This document shows positions 26,813-35,299 of a stretch of 64,000 nucleotides of DNA, piece by piece; the stretch's first letter is position 1, and every line of letters starts with the position of its first letter. A program made the translations under genes and the position numbers. The DNA lies in the NCBI RefSeq assembly GCF_000298195.1, contig NZ_BAHC01000046.1, positions 1-64,000 on the forward strand. Reading direction: 5' to 3'. Below the pieces are notes generated by a model. The model had not been told where the DNA came from and made no database searches. It worked only from the letters and a program-made list of their open reading frames with translations. Source of the stretch: Gordonia rhizosphera NBRC 16068. GTDB lineage: Bacteria; Actinomycetota; Actinomycetes; Mycobacteriales; Mycobacteriaceae.

Positions 26813-27498
26813 CTCGAACCTCCTCGTGACCCCATATCTCTCAGGGCCGTCACCACGGGCACTCGGTAGCCGGCCACCGCGGCCATCGCCGCGACGACCG
26901 ACATCATCAAGACGAGTTGGCCGAGGAAGCCGATCCACAGCACGGCAAAAGCGGCGGCCCCCGTGATCAGCATGATGATGGCACCGAGGAACAGCCACGG
27001 GAACCCGGCGTAACGAAATGCCGCCATTCCCAGGACGATCAGAGCCAGGACGGTGATGACCGCAGGCACCGGAGGGCCAGACGCCGCATCGTCGACGTAG
27101 CGCAATGCGTCCCCGGTTTTCTCGGGTACGAGTTCGGCCCGTGAGGCTCCGACGACTCCGATCAGGATCAGCATCGCGACCAGCGCATATCCGCCGAGCG
27201 TGATGTTGCGGCCACTGGCCTGTTCGACCCCGAGCCGCCGTACCAGATATCCGGCGACAAGTACCAACAACGGTGGCACGATCGCGGCGATCCACAGGCG
27301 CGGCACGTTGAGCGCGCGCAGTACGTCCCCGAAGCCGACGAATCGGCCGACGGCGACGATGATGGCGTCGTAGGCAAGAGCGAGGAGCATTCCCGCGACC
27401 ACCGGCGCGATGGGTCCGACCTTCGGCCACAGCCGCAGCGCCACCCCGCACAGGGCGAGCATGGCGACCCCGACCAGGGCGCAGATCAGCGAGGTCAT
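26809..27498 (-). CDS. Multi-pass membrane protein of unknown function
   Basis: 229 residues, about seven hydrophobic segments, beginning [21 protein letters not shown] and ending [18 protein letters not shown] with a basic tail (MGSRGGSR). I do not recognise a family. Its ATG shares one base with the purQ stop (ATGA-type contact) and its stop overlaps the aminopeptidase start, so it is embedded in a purS-purQ-membrane protein-M18 operon by tight coupling. Confidence 0.7.
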   Translation of the reverse strand: MTSLICALVGVAMLALCGVALRLWPKVGPIAPVVAGMLLALAYDAIIVAVGRFVGFGDVLRALNVPRLWIAAIVPPLLVLVAGYLVRRLGVEQASGRNITLGGYALVAMLILIGVVGASRAELVPEKTGDALRYVDDAASGPPVPAVITVLALIVLGMAAFRYAGFPWLFLGAIIMLITGAAAFAVLWIGFLGQLVLMMSVVAAMAAVAGYRVPVVTALRDMGSRGGSR

Positions 27499-28178
27499 CA
27501 GGCCGAGGCCAGCACGGAGTCTATGACGGAGTAGAAGAGGCCGAGACCGTCGTCACTGGGTCCGGTCAGCGCCTCGGTGGCATGTTCGGGATGGGGCATG
27601 AGGCCGACGATGCGGCCGTCGGGGCTGGAGATGCCCGCGATATCGAGCGCGGAGCCGTTCGGGTTGCCGCCGGCGTAGGTGAACACTATGTGCCCCTCGC
27701 CCTCGAGTTCTTCGAGTTTGCGCTGTGGCGCGACGAATCGGCCCTCACCGGACTTGAGCGGGATGAGGATCTCGGCGCCGCGCTCGAAGCGGCTGGTCCA
27801 CGTGGTGGTGTTGGACTCGACCTTGAGCCATTCGTCCCGGCAGATGAAGTGCAGACCCTCGTTGCGGGTGAGTGCGCCCGGTAGTAGGCCTGCCTCGCAG
27901 AGGACCTGGAAACCGTTGCAGATCCCGAGGACCGGCATTCCCTTGCCGGCGGCTTCGACGACCGACCCCATCACCGGGGCGAATCGCGCGATCGCGCCGG
28001 CGCGCAGGTAGTCGCCGTAAGAGAAGCCGCCGGGCACGATCACCGCGTCGACACCCTTGAGGTCGGCGTCGCCGTGCCACAGTTCCACCGCCTCGGCGCC
28101 CGCGAGCCGGGCCGCACGCACCGCGTCGACGTCGTCGAGGGTGCCGGGAAAGGTGATGACGCCGATCCGCGCAGTCAT
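27498..28178 (-). CDS. purQ: Phosphoribosylformylglycinamidine synthase subunit PurQ
   Basis: 226 residues, a class I glutamine amidotransferase: [15 protein letters not shown] at the start, [17 protein letters not shown], nucleophile Cys87 in [15 protein letters not shown], and the His/Glu dyad in LMPHPEHA (His196, Glu198). It supplies ammonia to PurL for conversion of FGAR to FGAM, with PurS as bridging subunit. It lies 9 bp after purS. purL is not in this window, so the complex is encoded at two sites. Confidence 0.96.
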   Translation of the reverse strand: MTARIGVITFPGTLDDVDAVRAARLAGAEAVELWHGDADLKGVDAVIVPGGFSYGDYLRAGAIARFAPVMGSVVEAAGKGMPVLGICNGFQVLCEAGLLPGALTRNEGLHFICRDEWLKVESNTTTWTSRFERGAEILIPLKSGEGRFVAPQRKLEELEGEGHIVFTYAGGNPNGSALDIAGISSPDGRIVGLMPHPEHATEALTGPSDDGLGLFYSVIDSVLASA

Positions 28179-28187
28179 GACCCGCCC

Positions 28188-28427
28188 TCAGTCCGCGATG
28201 CGCGAGACGTTGTAGTTCTCGATCACCGTGTTGGTGAGGAGTTCCTCGGCGATGCGCTCGAGCGCGACGTCGTCGACCGAGTCGTCGACCTCGAGTTCAA
28301 AGCGCTTGCCCTGCCGGACATCGGCGATGCCGGAGAATCCCAGCCGACCCAACGCACCGACGATCGCCTGCCCCTGCGGGTCGAGGATCTCGGCCTTCGG
28401 CATCACATCGACCACCACTCGCGCCAT
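28188..28427 (-). CDS. purS: Phosphoribosylformylglycinamidine synthase subunit PurS
   Basis: 79 residues, the usual size. ARVVVDVMPKAEILDPQGQAIVGALGRLGF and ADVRQGKRFELEV are the conserved PurS strands and helix. PurS is the small dimeric protein that links PurQ and PurL in Gram-positive-type FGAM synthase. It is the first gene of the purSQ operon; its upstream region contains the 28.6-kb repeat array. Confidence 0.95.
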   Translation of the reverse strand: MARVVVDVMPKAEILDPQGQAIVGALGRLGFSGIADVRQGKRFELEVDDSVDDVALERIAEELLTNTVIENYNVSRIAD

Positions 28428-28560
28428 GGGCTGCTGCTCCGTTCTCGCTGGTGCGTTTTCCGCGATCAGCTTACCGGGTGACCGGTGCCGGTATACGCCT
28501 CGGACCGGCAGGTGTTCGGCACAAGACGATCCACCGCCGCCGCGCCGCCCCCGCCCCCGG

Positions 28561-28760
28561 CGTCGACCGTGCGCAGTTCATCGTCGATCGTGCGCACTCA
28601 CGCGCGTCGACCGTGCACGTCCCATCGTCGAGCGTGCGCACGGGAGCACGGTCGACGATGAGGTGCGCACGATCAACGTGAGGTGCGCACGGTCGACGAA
28701 CGAGTGCGAATGATCGACGAACGAGTGCGAACGATCGACGATGGGTGTGGACGCTCGACG
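28561..28760. repeat. Inverted array of ~21-bp repeats (10 units)
   Basis: Four direct units share CGTCGA-N-CGTGCGCA (starts 28561, 28582, 28605, 28626) and six units in reverse orientation share TGCG-CACGGTCGACG-like cores (ending 28657, 28678, 28698, 28719, 28740, 28760). Spacing is 21 bp, occasionally 20 to 23. The switch of orientation near 28641 lets the two halves pair. It fills most of the 363-bp gap between the gpx stop and the purS start; the remainder holds the purS promoter. Confidence 0.85.
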
Positions 28761-28790
28761 CGTGGGTGACGGCGACGGGTGTCCGCTGCG

Positions 28791-29273
28791 TCAGAGGACC
28801 GCTTCGATCGCGCCGATGACCTCGGGGGCGGTCGGTTCGGTACGCGGGCGGAAGCGGTTGACGACGTTGCCGTTGGCGTCGACGAGGAACTTCTCGAAGT
28901 TCCACTGGACCTCGCCGGCCTCGCCGTCGGCGTCGGTCGCCTTGGCGAGTTCGGTGTAGAGCGGATGCTGACCGTCGCCCTTGACGTCGGCCTTCTCCAG
29001 CAGCGGGAAGCTGACGCCGTAGGAGGTCGAGCAGAAGGTTGCGATCTCCTCGGCGGTACCGGGCTCCTGGCCCATGAACTGGTTACAGGGCATGCCGACC
29101 ACGGTGAGGCCGCGGTCACGGTAGTTCTTCGCGATCTCCTCGAGTCCGGTGTACTGAGGGGTCAGGCCGCATTTGCTGGCCACGTTGACCACCAGCAACG
29201 GGCCACCGAAGGCAGCGAGGTCGAGGTCGGTGCCGTCGAGGGCCTTGACGGGGATGGCTTTCACATTGCTCAC
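28791..29273 (-). CDS. Glutathione peroxidase-family thiol peroxidase
   Basis: 160 residues, thioredoxin fold: peroxidatic Cys35 in VVNVASKCGLTPQY, second block VVGMPCNQFMGQEP (Cys63, Gln catalytic), a resolving-Cys candidate at 81 (ATFCSTSYG), and WNFEKFLVDANG with the catalytic Trp/Asn. It uses Cys rather than selenocysteine, so it is probably thioredoxin- or mycothiol-linked and reduces organic peroxides. The start is GTG. It precedes purS on the same strand but is separated from it by the repeat array. Confidence 0.93.
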   Translation of the reverse strand: MSNVKAIPVKALDGTDLDLAAFGGPLLVVNVASKCGLTPQYTGLEEIAKNYRDRGLTVVGMPCNQFMGQEPGTAEEIATFCSTSYGVSFPLLEKADVKGDGQHPLYTELAKATDADGEAGEVQWNFEKFLVDANGNVVNRFRPRTEPTAPEVIGAIEAVL

Positions 29274-29370
29274 GACTCCGACGCTAGCTCAGCGGTGCTG
29301 CCGGCTGCGAGGCTTCCCCGGCGGTATGACGCCCATCACAAACCTTTGCCGGCTATCGCCGACCTCACCG

Positions 29371-29395
29371 ATAGTTGCGCTAGAGAAATAGTTGC
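29371..29395. promoter_or_regulatory. Direct repeats upstream of marR
   Basis: ATAGTTGC at 29371-29378 and 29388-29395 lie in an AT-rich promoter region directly before the MarR start; a degenerate third copy (GTTAGTTTC) follows. It is a candidate autoregulatory site. Confidence 0.4.
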
Positions 29396-29415
29396 ATTCG
29401 CGTTAGTTTCTTTGC

Positions 29416-29976
29416 ATGCCCGAGCCCACGCCGTCGCTCGGCGACCCAACCGACGTAACCGTGGGGTCCGTCGAGGCCACCTGCGGGACGTTGCTCGACT
29501 TCCTCGACCGGCTCGCCTGCCTGGGTAAGACTCACACGATGGACACGCTCGCGGCGTCCGAACTGACCTTCTCGCAGCTGCGCGTGATGTTCGCACTCGG
29601 CGCGCACGGGAACGGCGCCGAATGCATGTCGGTCAACGAGATCGCCGAGCACGTGAACCTCTCACTGGCGGCGACCGGACGGACCGTCGACAAGCTCGTC
29701 GTCGCCGGTCTCGCCGATCGTCGTGAGGACACCGCGGACCGCCGGGTCAAACGGGTCTCCCTCACCGATGAGGGCCGCCGGATGGTGGATTCGCATCTGA
29801 GCATCAAGCAGGAAATCGTCCGTGCCTTCGTCGCCGGCCTGCCCGACAACCTGCGCGCGGACCTCTGCAGCGCTCTGAACCCGATCATCGACGCCGACGT
29901 CGACTACTTCGTCGGGGTCATCGACCCGACCCCGACCTCTTCTCGTCCGGACATCGAACAGAAAGTCGATTCATGA
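29416..29976 (+). CDS. MarR-family transcriptional regulator
   Basis: 186 residues: a winged HTH MarR domain with LTFSQLRVMFALGAHG, MSVNEIAEHVNLSLAATGRTVDKLVVAGLADRREDTADRRVKRVSLTDEGRRM; the wing DTADRRVKRV is classical. N- and C-terminal helices form the dimer interface. Its stop overlaps the start of the DHA2 transporter (ATGA), so it probably autoregulates and controls that pump in response to its substrate. Confidence 0.92.
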   Translation: MPEPTPSLGDPTDVTVGSVEATCGTLLDFLDRLACLGKTHTMDTLAASELTFSQLRVMFALGAHGNGAECMSVNEIAEHVNLSLAATGRTVDKLVVAGLADRREDTADRRVKRVSLTDEGRRMVDSHLSIKQEIVRAFVAGLPDNLRADLCSALNPIIDADVDYFVGVIDPTPTSSRPDIEQKVDS

Positions 29977-31526
29977 GTTCTTCGTCAATGCCGGCGCATG
30001 CGCATGCCGGGCCGCCGGACACCAAACTCGATCGGCACGTGCTGATCGTCGCGGGCGTGGTCGTGCTGGGCGCGATCATGTCGATCCTCGACGTCACCGT
30101 GGTGTCGGTCGCGCAGAACACCTTCCAGCAGGAGTTCAACACCGACGCCGCGGGTGCGGCGTGGACCATGACCGGCTACACGCTCGCGCTGGCCGCTGTC
30201 ATCCCGCTGTCGAGCTGGGCGGCTGCCCGTTTCGGCACCAAAAAGGTCTATCTCACCTCGCTGGTGTTGTTCTCAATCGGTTCGGCACTGTGCGCGCTGG
30301 CCACGAGCATCGGCATGCTGGTGGCGTTCCGCGTGATCCAGGGCCTCGGCGGCGGTCTGTTGATGCCCATCGGCATGATGATCCTGACCAAGGCGGCCGG
30401 GCCCGAACGTGTCGGCTCGGTCATGGCCGTGCTGGGCATCCCGATGCTGCTCGGGCCGATCGCCGGCCCGATCCTCGGTGGCCTCCTCATCGAGAAGGCG
30501 TCGTGGCACTGGGTGTTCCTGATCAACGTGCCGGTCGGCATCGTCGCCATCATCTACTCGTGGTTCGCCCTGCGCAGCGACGACGAGACCAACCGCTCGT
30601 CGATCGACTTCGTCGGCCTGCTCCTGCTCTCCCCCGGTCTCGCCCTGTTCCTCTACGGCGTGTCGTCGAGCAGCGAGGCGGGCACGTTCATCTCGGCCAA
30701 GGTGCTGGTCCCGGCCATTATCGGCGCGGTGCTGATCGTCGGGTTCATCGCGCATGCACTACGCAGCAACAACCCGCTGCTGGATCTGCGGCTGTTCCGC
30801 AACCGCACGCTGTCGATCGCGGTCGTTTCGATGACGCTGTTCATGATTGCGTTCTTTGGTGCGGCGCTGCTGTTCCCGCAATACTTCATCGGTGTCCGCG
30901 GTGAGTCCACCCTGCAGGCCGGCCTGTTGCTGGCACCGCAGGGTATCGGCGCCATGATCACGATGCCGATCGCCGGTCGGATGACCGACAAGATCGGTCC
31001 GGGCAAGTTCGTGCTGGCCGGCATCGTGCTGATGTTCTTCGGCATGGGCACGTTCGTGTTCGTCGGTGCGCAGTCCCCGTACTGGCTCTTGTGCGGTGCG
31101 CTGTTCGTCCAGGGTCTCGGCATGGGTATGACGATGATGCCGATTATGTCCGCGGCGCTGGCCACCCTGACCAACGCGCAGGTGCCCGACGGCTCGACTC
31201 TGATGAACGTCGTCCAGCAGACCGCGTCGTCGATCGGTTCGGCGGTCATCGCGGTCATCCTCGCGACCAACCTGACGCGCGCCCCCGAGAGCATGCTGGC
31301 CATCGCATCGAACACCGCACCCGACAGTCTGCCGGCCGAACTGCAGGACACCCCGGTCCCGTCGTCGTTCTTCGACGCTGCGGCGAATGCCTTTGGCTCG
31401 ACCTTCATCGTCGCCACGGTGCTGATCGCGCTGACGCTGATCCCGGCGTTCTTCTTGCCCCGCAAGAAGATCAACTCGCCGTTGATCGAGGAGGATATGG
31501 ACCGGGCGCCGATCGTCATGCACTGA
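29973..31526 (+). CDS. DHA2-family MFS drug efflux transporter (EmrB/QacA type)
   Basis: 517 residues with about 14 transmembrane segments. MSILDVTVVSVAQNTFQQEF is the DHA2 motif D1 in helix 1; WTMTGYTLALAAVIPLSSWAAARFGTKKVYL carries motif A; RVIQGLGGGLLMPIGMMI and GPILGGLLIEKASWHWVFLINVPVG (motif C region) follow. It is a proton-driven multidrug exporter, translationally coupled to the upstream MarR regulator. The tandem repeat array begins 30 bp after its stop. Confidence 0.92.
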   Translation: MSSSSMPAHAHAGPPDTKLDRHVLIVAGVVVLGAIMSILDVTVVSVAQNTFQQEFNTDAAGAAWTMTGYTLALAAVIPLSSWAAARFGTKKVYLTSLVLFSIGSALCALATSIGMLVAFRVIQGLGGGLLMPIGMMILTKAAGPERVGSVMAVLGIPMLLGPIAGPILGGLLIEKASWHWVFLINVPVGIVAIIYSWFALRSDDETNRSSIDFVGLLLLSPGLALFLYGVSSSSEAGTFISAKVLVPAIIGAVLIVGFIAHALRSNNPLLDLRLFRNRTLSIAVVSMTLFMIAFFGAALLFPQYFIGVRGESTLQAGLLLAPQGIGAMITMPIAGRMTDKIGPGKFVLAGIVLMFFGMGTFVFVGAQSPYWLLCGALFVQGLGMGMTMMPIMSAALATLTNAQVPDGSTLMNVVQQTASSIGSAVIAVILATNLTRAPESMLAIASNTAPDSLPAELQDTPVPSSFFDAAANAFGSTFIVATVLIALTLIPAFFLPRKKINSPLIEEDMDRAPIVMH

Positions 31527-31556
31527 CGCCCACCGAACCTTCCCGACGCGCCCAGC

Positions 31557-31829
31557 TCGGCGCGAAACGCGGTTCCCTCGGCGCGAAACGGGTTGCTGTC
31601 GGCGGGATCCTGGGTGCCGTCGGCGCGATTCCGGGTGCCGTCGACGCAAAACGAGGTTCCGTCGGCGAGAAACGGGTTGCCGTCGACGAGATTCCTGGTG
31701 CCGCCGACGAGAAACCGGGTGCCGTCGGCGCGAAACCGGTTGCCGTCGGCGCGAAACCGGTTGCCGTCGGCGCGAAACGGGTTGCCGTCGGCGCGAAACG
31801 GGTTGCTGTCGGCGAGATTTCGGGTGCCG
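31557..31829 (+). repeat. 21-bp tandem repeat array (13 units plus a partial)
   Basis: Thirteen uninterrupted 21-bp units start TCGGCGCGAAAC and end GTTGCCG or close variants; units at 31725 and 31746 are identical, and 31767 and 31788 differ by one base. A degenerate 14th unit runs into the ptrB stop at 31843. The array occupies almost the entire gap between the convergent DHA2 and ptrB genes. Adjacent units contain CCGGTT and AACCGG, so hairpins are possible. There is no spacer variation of CRISPR type. Confidence 0.92.
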
Positions 31830-31842
31830 TCGGCGGGCGGAA

Positions 31843-33987
31843 TCAGCGGGTGATGGCGCCGGTCTGCTGGAGAATCCAGGCGATCTCGAAGGCGATTTCC
31901 TCCCACTGCTTGTAGCGCCCGCTGACACCGCCGTGGCCGGCGGACATCTCGGTCTTGAGCAGGATGAGGTTGTCCGAGGTGCTCAGTTCCTGTAACCGCG
32001 CGACCCATTTCGCCGCCTCGGTGAACAACACCCGGGTGTCGTTGAGCGAGGTCAGAGCGAGAATCGGCGGGTAGGGTTTCGCCGCGACGTTCTCGTACGG
32101 CGAGTACGACTTCATGTAGGCGTACACGGTGGGATCGTGCAGCGGATCGCCCCATTCGTCCCATTCGATGACGGTGAGCGGCAACGACGGATCGAGGATC
32201 GACGTGAGCGCATCGACGAACGGTACGGAGGCGAGGATGCCGTTGAACAGTTCCGGCGCCAGGTTCGCGACCGCACCCATCAGCAGCCCGCCGGCCGACC
32301 CGCCCTCGGCCACCATCTGCCGCGGCGTCGTCCAGCCGGCGGCAACGAGGTGGCGTGCGGCGTCGACAAAGTCGGTGAAGGTGTTCTTCTTCGTGAGCGT
32401 CTTGCCGTGCTCATACCAGTACCGGCCCATCTCGCCGCCGCCGCGGATGTGCGCGAGGACGAACACCACGCCGCGGTCGAGGATCGACAGCCGCGAGACC
32501 GAGAACGACGGGTCGATACTCGTCTCGTAGGACCCGTACCCGTAGAGGAGCAGTGGCGCGGGCCGGTCGTCGTCGACTCCCTTGCGCCGGACGATGGACA
32601 GCGGGATCTGCGTGCCGTCCGCGGCGGTGGCCCACTCGCGGGACTGCACGTAGTCGGCCGGGTCATACCCACCGAGGACGGGCTGACGCTTGAGCAGGGT
32701 CCGTTCCCCCGTGGCGACATCGAGTTCGAAGATCTCGGTGGGTTCGACGAAGCTGGTGTAGCCGATCCGCAGCCGCGGCGCGGCCCATTCGGGATTGCTG
32801 CCGAGCCCGAACGAGCACAACTCCTGTTCGAAGGTGAGCTCGTGGAAGTCGGCGCGCCCGGGGATCCCGTCGATCGTGCGGAGGTCGGCGATCGCGATCA
32901 TCGGCAGCGCGGCCCGACGATAGGACAGCACCAGGTAGTCGCGGAAGGCGTCGAGGTCCTCGATCCGCAGGTCCGGGTCATGGGCGATGAGTTCGCGACG
33001 TTGCGTCGGGTCGCCGACCGGCGCGATGTCGATGGCGAAGTTCTCCGCCTTGACGCCGTCGCGGACCTCGTTGTGCACGATGACGAAATAGTCGTCGTCG
33101 GCGATCACCACGTGCTCGACGCTGTATTCAACACCCTCGACACGTGGTGCGACACTGCGGAATTCACCGGTCGGGTCGTCGGCGGCGAGCACATACGCCT
33201 CAGAGGTGATCTTGGAACCGACCCCGATCACCAGGTACTTGTCGCTACGGGTGGACCCCATCCCGACCCAGTAGCGTTCGTCGGGTTCATGGAAGACCTT
33301 GACGTCGTCGGTGTCGGAGCCGATGTCGTGGCGCCACACCGTGTCCGGGCGCCACGCCTCATCGACGGTCTGATAGAAGACGTGCGCGGCGTTGGCCGAC
33401 CACAGCGCGCCGCCGGCGGTGTCGGCGATCTCCTCATCGAGCAGTTCGCCGGTCGCAAGGTTCTTGAACCGCAGTGTGTACCGTTCGTTGCCGATGACAT
33501 CGGTGCTGTAGGCCAGCCAGTTCCCGTCATCGCTGACGGTCAGGGCGCCGAGACTGAAGAAGTCGTGGCCTTCGGCCTCCACGTTGGCGTCGAGGAGGAT
33601 CTCCTCACCGGGCAGCGGGGAGTCTGCCCGCACCTGCGGTGGCGTCCAGTCGTCGTCGGAGGCGATCGGGCAACGGCAGCGGATTCCGTACTGCTTGCCC
33701 TCCTCGGTGCGGCCGTAATACCAGTACCGTCCGCGCCGACTCGGCACCGACATATCGGTTTCCTGTGTGCGGCTCTTGATCTCGGCGAAGACCTGCTTGC
33801 GCAGGCCGTCGAGTTGCCCCGTGTGCGCGTCGGTGAACTTGTTCTGCGCCTCGAGGTAGGTGATCACCTCGGGATCGTCCTTGTCGCGCAACCATTCGTA
33901 CTCGTCGACGAAGGTGTCCCCGTGGTGGGTGCGTTCGCTGCGCACGCGCTTGGCCACCGGGGCGCTGACGTCGGAACTCACATTCAT
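31843..33987 (-). CDS. ptrB: Oligopeptidase B, S9A prolyl-oligopeptidase family
   Basis: 714 residues: an N-terminal seven-bladed propeller and C-terminal alpha/beta hydrolase. Catalytic Ser564 lies in AEGGSAGGLLMGAVANLAP; the Asp region is ALTSLNDTRV and the His is in SAGHGGVSGRYKQ. HIRGGGEMGRYWYEHGKTLTKKNTFTDF is the oligopeptidase-B signature upstream of the Ser. It cleaves peptides after basic residues in the cytosol. It lies 6 bp after purC on the same strand and forms an operon with it, as in M. tuberculosis where Rv0781/Rv0782 follow purC. Confidence 0.93.
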   Translation of the reverse strand: MNVSSDVSAPVAKRVRSERTHHGDTFVDEYEWLRDKDDPEVITYLEAQNKFTDAHTGQLDGLRKQVFAEIKSRTQETDMSVPSRRGRYWYYGRTEEGKQYGIRCRCPIASDDDWTPPQVRADSPLPGEEILLDANVEAEGHDFFSLGALTVSDDGNWLAYSTDVIGNERYTLRFKNLATGELLDEEIADTAGGALWSANAAHVFYQTVDEAWRPDTVWRHDIGSDTDDVKVFHEPDERYWVGMGSTRSDKYLVIGVGSKITSEAYVLAADDPTGEFRSVAPRVEGVEYSVEHVVIADDDYFVIVHNEVRDGVKAENFAIDIAPVGDPTQRRELIAHDPDLRIEDLDAFRDYLVLSYRRAALPMIAIADLRTIDGIPGRADFHELTFEQELCSFGLGSNPEWAAPRLRIGYTSFVEPTEIFELDVATGERTLLKRQPVLGGYDPADYVQSREWATAADGTQIPLSIVRRKGVDDDRPAPLLLYGYGSYETSIDPSFSVSRLSILDRGVVFVLAHIRGGGEMGRYWYEHGKTLTKKNTFTDFVDAARHLVAAGWTTPRQMVAEGGSAGGLLMGAVANLAPELFNGILASVPFVDALTSILDPSLPLTVIEWDEWGDPLHDPTVYAYMKSYSPYENVAAKPYPPILALTSLNDTRVLFTEAAKWVARLQELSTSDNLILLKTEMSAGHGGVSGRYKQWEEIAFEIAWILQQTGAITR

Positions 33988-33993
33988 CTCCTA

Positions 33994-34884
33994 CTACTCG
34001 TGATCCGGCCAGTCGGCGAAGGACTTCTGCGAAATCCATTCGTAGGCCTCGATATAGCGTGCGCGGGTCCGGGACACCACGTATTCCGGCAGCGCCGGAG
34101 GAGGCGCATCGGCCACCCGGTCCCACCCCGAGTCCGGCCCGGTCAGCCAATTGCGGACGATCTGCTTGTCGAAGCTCGGCTGCACTTCGCCGGGCCGGTA
34201 GGTCGCCGCCTCCCAATATCGCGACGAGTCAGGGGTCAGCACCTCGTCGGCGAGGACGAGCTCCCCGTCGTCGCCGAGGCCGAACTCGAACTTGGTGTCG
34301 GCCAAAATGATTCCCCGGTCGGCGGCCAGCGATGCACCGCGTCCGTAGATGTCGAGGGTGGCCGTGCGCAGGCGTTCGGCAAGGTCGGTGCCTTCCTGCT
34401 CGACAACGCGTTCGAAGCTGATGTTCTCGTCGTGATCCCCTTGGGCGGCTTTTGTCGCCGGCGTGAAGATCGGCTCGGGCAGCCTGCTCGCCTCCACGAG
34501 TCCCTCGGGCAGCCGGACCCCGCAGACCGCGCCGGTCGCGCGGTAGTCGATCAGTCCGGAGCCGGTGAGATACCCGCGGGCCACACATTCGACCTGGACC
34601 ATCGGCAGTCTGCGGACGACCATGGCCCGCCCGACCGCTTCGGCCGGTATACGCTCGTCGGTGGGACCGCCGGCCAGGTGATTGGCCACCCCGAGCACGT
34701 CGAACCAGAAGAAACTCATCGCGGTGAGGATGCGGCCCTTGTCCGGGATGGCCGGGGTCAGGATGTGGTCGTACGCAGATATCCGGTCCGAGGCGACCAG
34801 CAACAGGGTGTCCGAGTCGATCTCGTAGATCTCACGGACCTTGCCCGACGCCAGGTGGGTGTACGTATCCAGTGCGGGACGCAT
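33994..34884 (-). CDS. purC: Phosphoribosylaminoimidazole-succinocarboxamide synthase PurC
   Basis: 296 residues. The family fingerprint is complete: [96 protein letters not shown]. It joins CAIR and aspartate with ATP to SAICAR, the substrate of PurB encoded 0.4 kb away. The start is ATG, with a divergent SelT/W-like gene 35 bp upstream. Confidence 0.96.
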   Translation of the reverse strand: MRPALDTYTHLASGKVREIYEIDSDTLLLVASDRISAYDHILTPAIPDKGRILTAMSFFWFDVLGVANHLAGGPTDERIPAEAVGRAMVVRRLPMVQVECVARGYLTGSGLIDYRATGAVCGVRLPEGLVEASRLPEPIFTPATKAAQGDHDENISFERVVEQEGTDLAERLRTATLDIYGRGASLAADRGIILADTKFEFGLGDDGELVLADEVLTPDSSRYWEAATYRPGEVQPSFDKQIVRNWLTGPDSGWDRVADAPPPALPEYVVSRTRARYIEAYEWISQKSFADWPDHE

Positions 34885-34919
34885 GGCTTCGACCTTAGAG
34901 GTATGACACGCTGCAATGC

Positions 34920-35210
34920 ATGACCGGCCCGCAGATCACGATCACCTACTGCACCCAGTGCAACTGGCTGCTCCGGGCGTCGTGGATGGCGAGCGAGTTG
35001 CTGAACACCTTCGGCACCGAGCTGGGCTCGGTGACGCTGGTGCCCGGCACGGGCGGCGTGTTCCACATCGACGTCGACGGCACGCAGGTCTGGGAGCGCA
35101 AACGTGACGGCGGATTCCCGGACGCGGTCACCCTGAAACGCCTGATCCGCGACATCGCACTCCCCGACTGGAACCTCGGGCACGCCGACAGCTCAGCGAC
35201 CTCCGACTGA
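34920..35210 (+). CDS. SelT/SelW/SelH-family (Rdx) thioredoxin-like protein
   Basis: 96 residues. [25 protein letters not shown] carries the family CxxC redox motif near residue 11 directly after the first strand, and [34 protein letters not shown] is the Rdx C-terminal half. The family consists of small thioredoxin-like proteins without defined electron partner; here both positions are Cys, not Sec. It is followed by a strong terminator. Confidence 0.87.
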   Translation: MTGPQITITYCTQCNWLLRASWMASELLNTFGTELGSVTLVPGTGGVFHIDVDGTQVWERKRDGGFPDAVTLKRLIRDIALPDWNLGHADSSATSD

Positions 35211-35227
35211 AGCTGTCCCTCTGACGA

Positions 35228-35255
35228 CCGACCGAGGGGATATCCCCTCGGTCGG
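35228..35255. terminator. Bidirectional terminator between SelT-like gene and purB
   Basis: A perfect 28-bp palindrome, 14-bp arms 35228-35241 and 35242-35255, centred on GGGATATCCC. A second imperfect hairpin (GCGCCGCTG with CAGCAGCGC, 35256-35284) follows toward the purB stop. Confidence 0.85.
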
Positions 35256-35299
35256 CGCCGCTGGAGCCGTTTTCAGCAGCGCCGATCACCGAGGCGCGC

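Noticed and set aside
28428-28560. Purine riboswitch upstream of purS
   Set aside because: No conserved purine-aptamer core or expression platform is recognisable in the sequence before purS.
31557-31829. CRISPR array
   Set aside because: Units are contiguous 21-mers without spacers, and no cas genes are present.
31557-31829. Coding heptad-repeat protein
   Set aside because: Although 21 bp equals seven codons and the frame is open, there is no start with a ribosome site and the array sits between two complete convergent genes.
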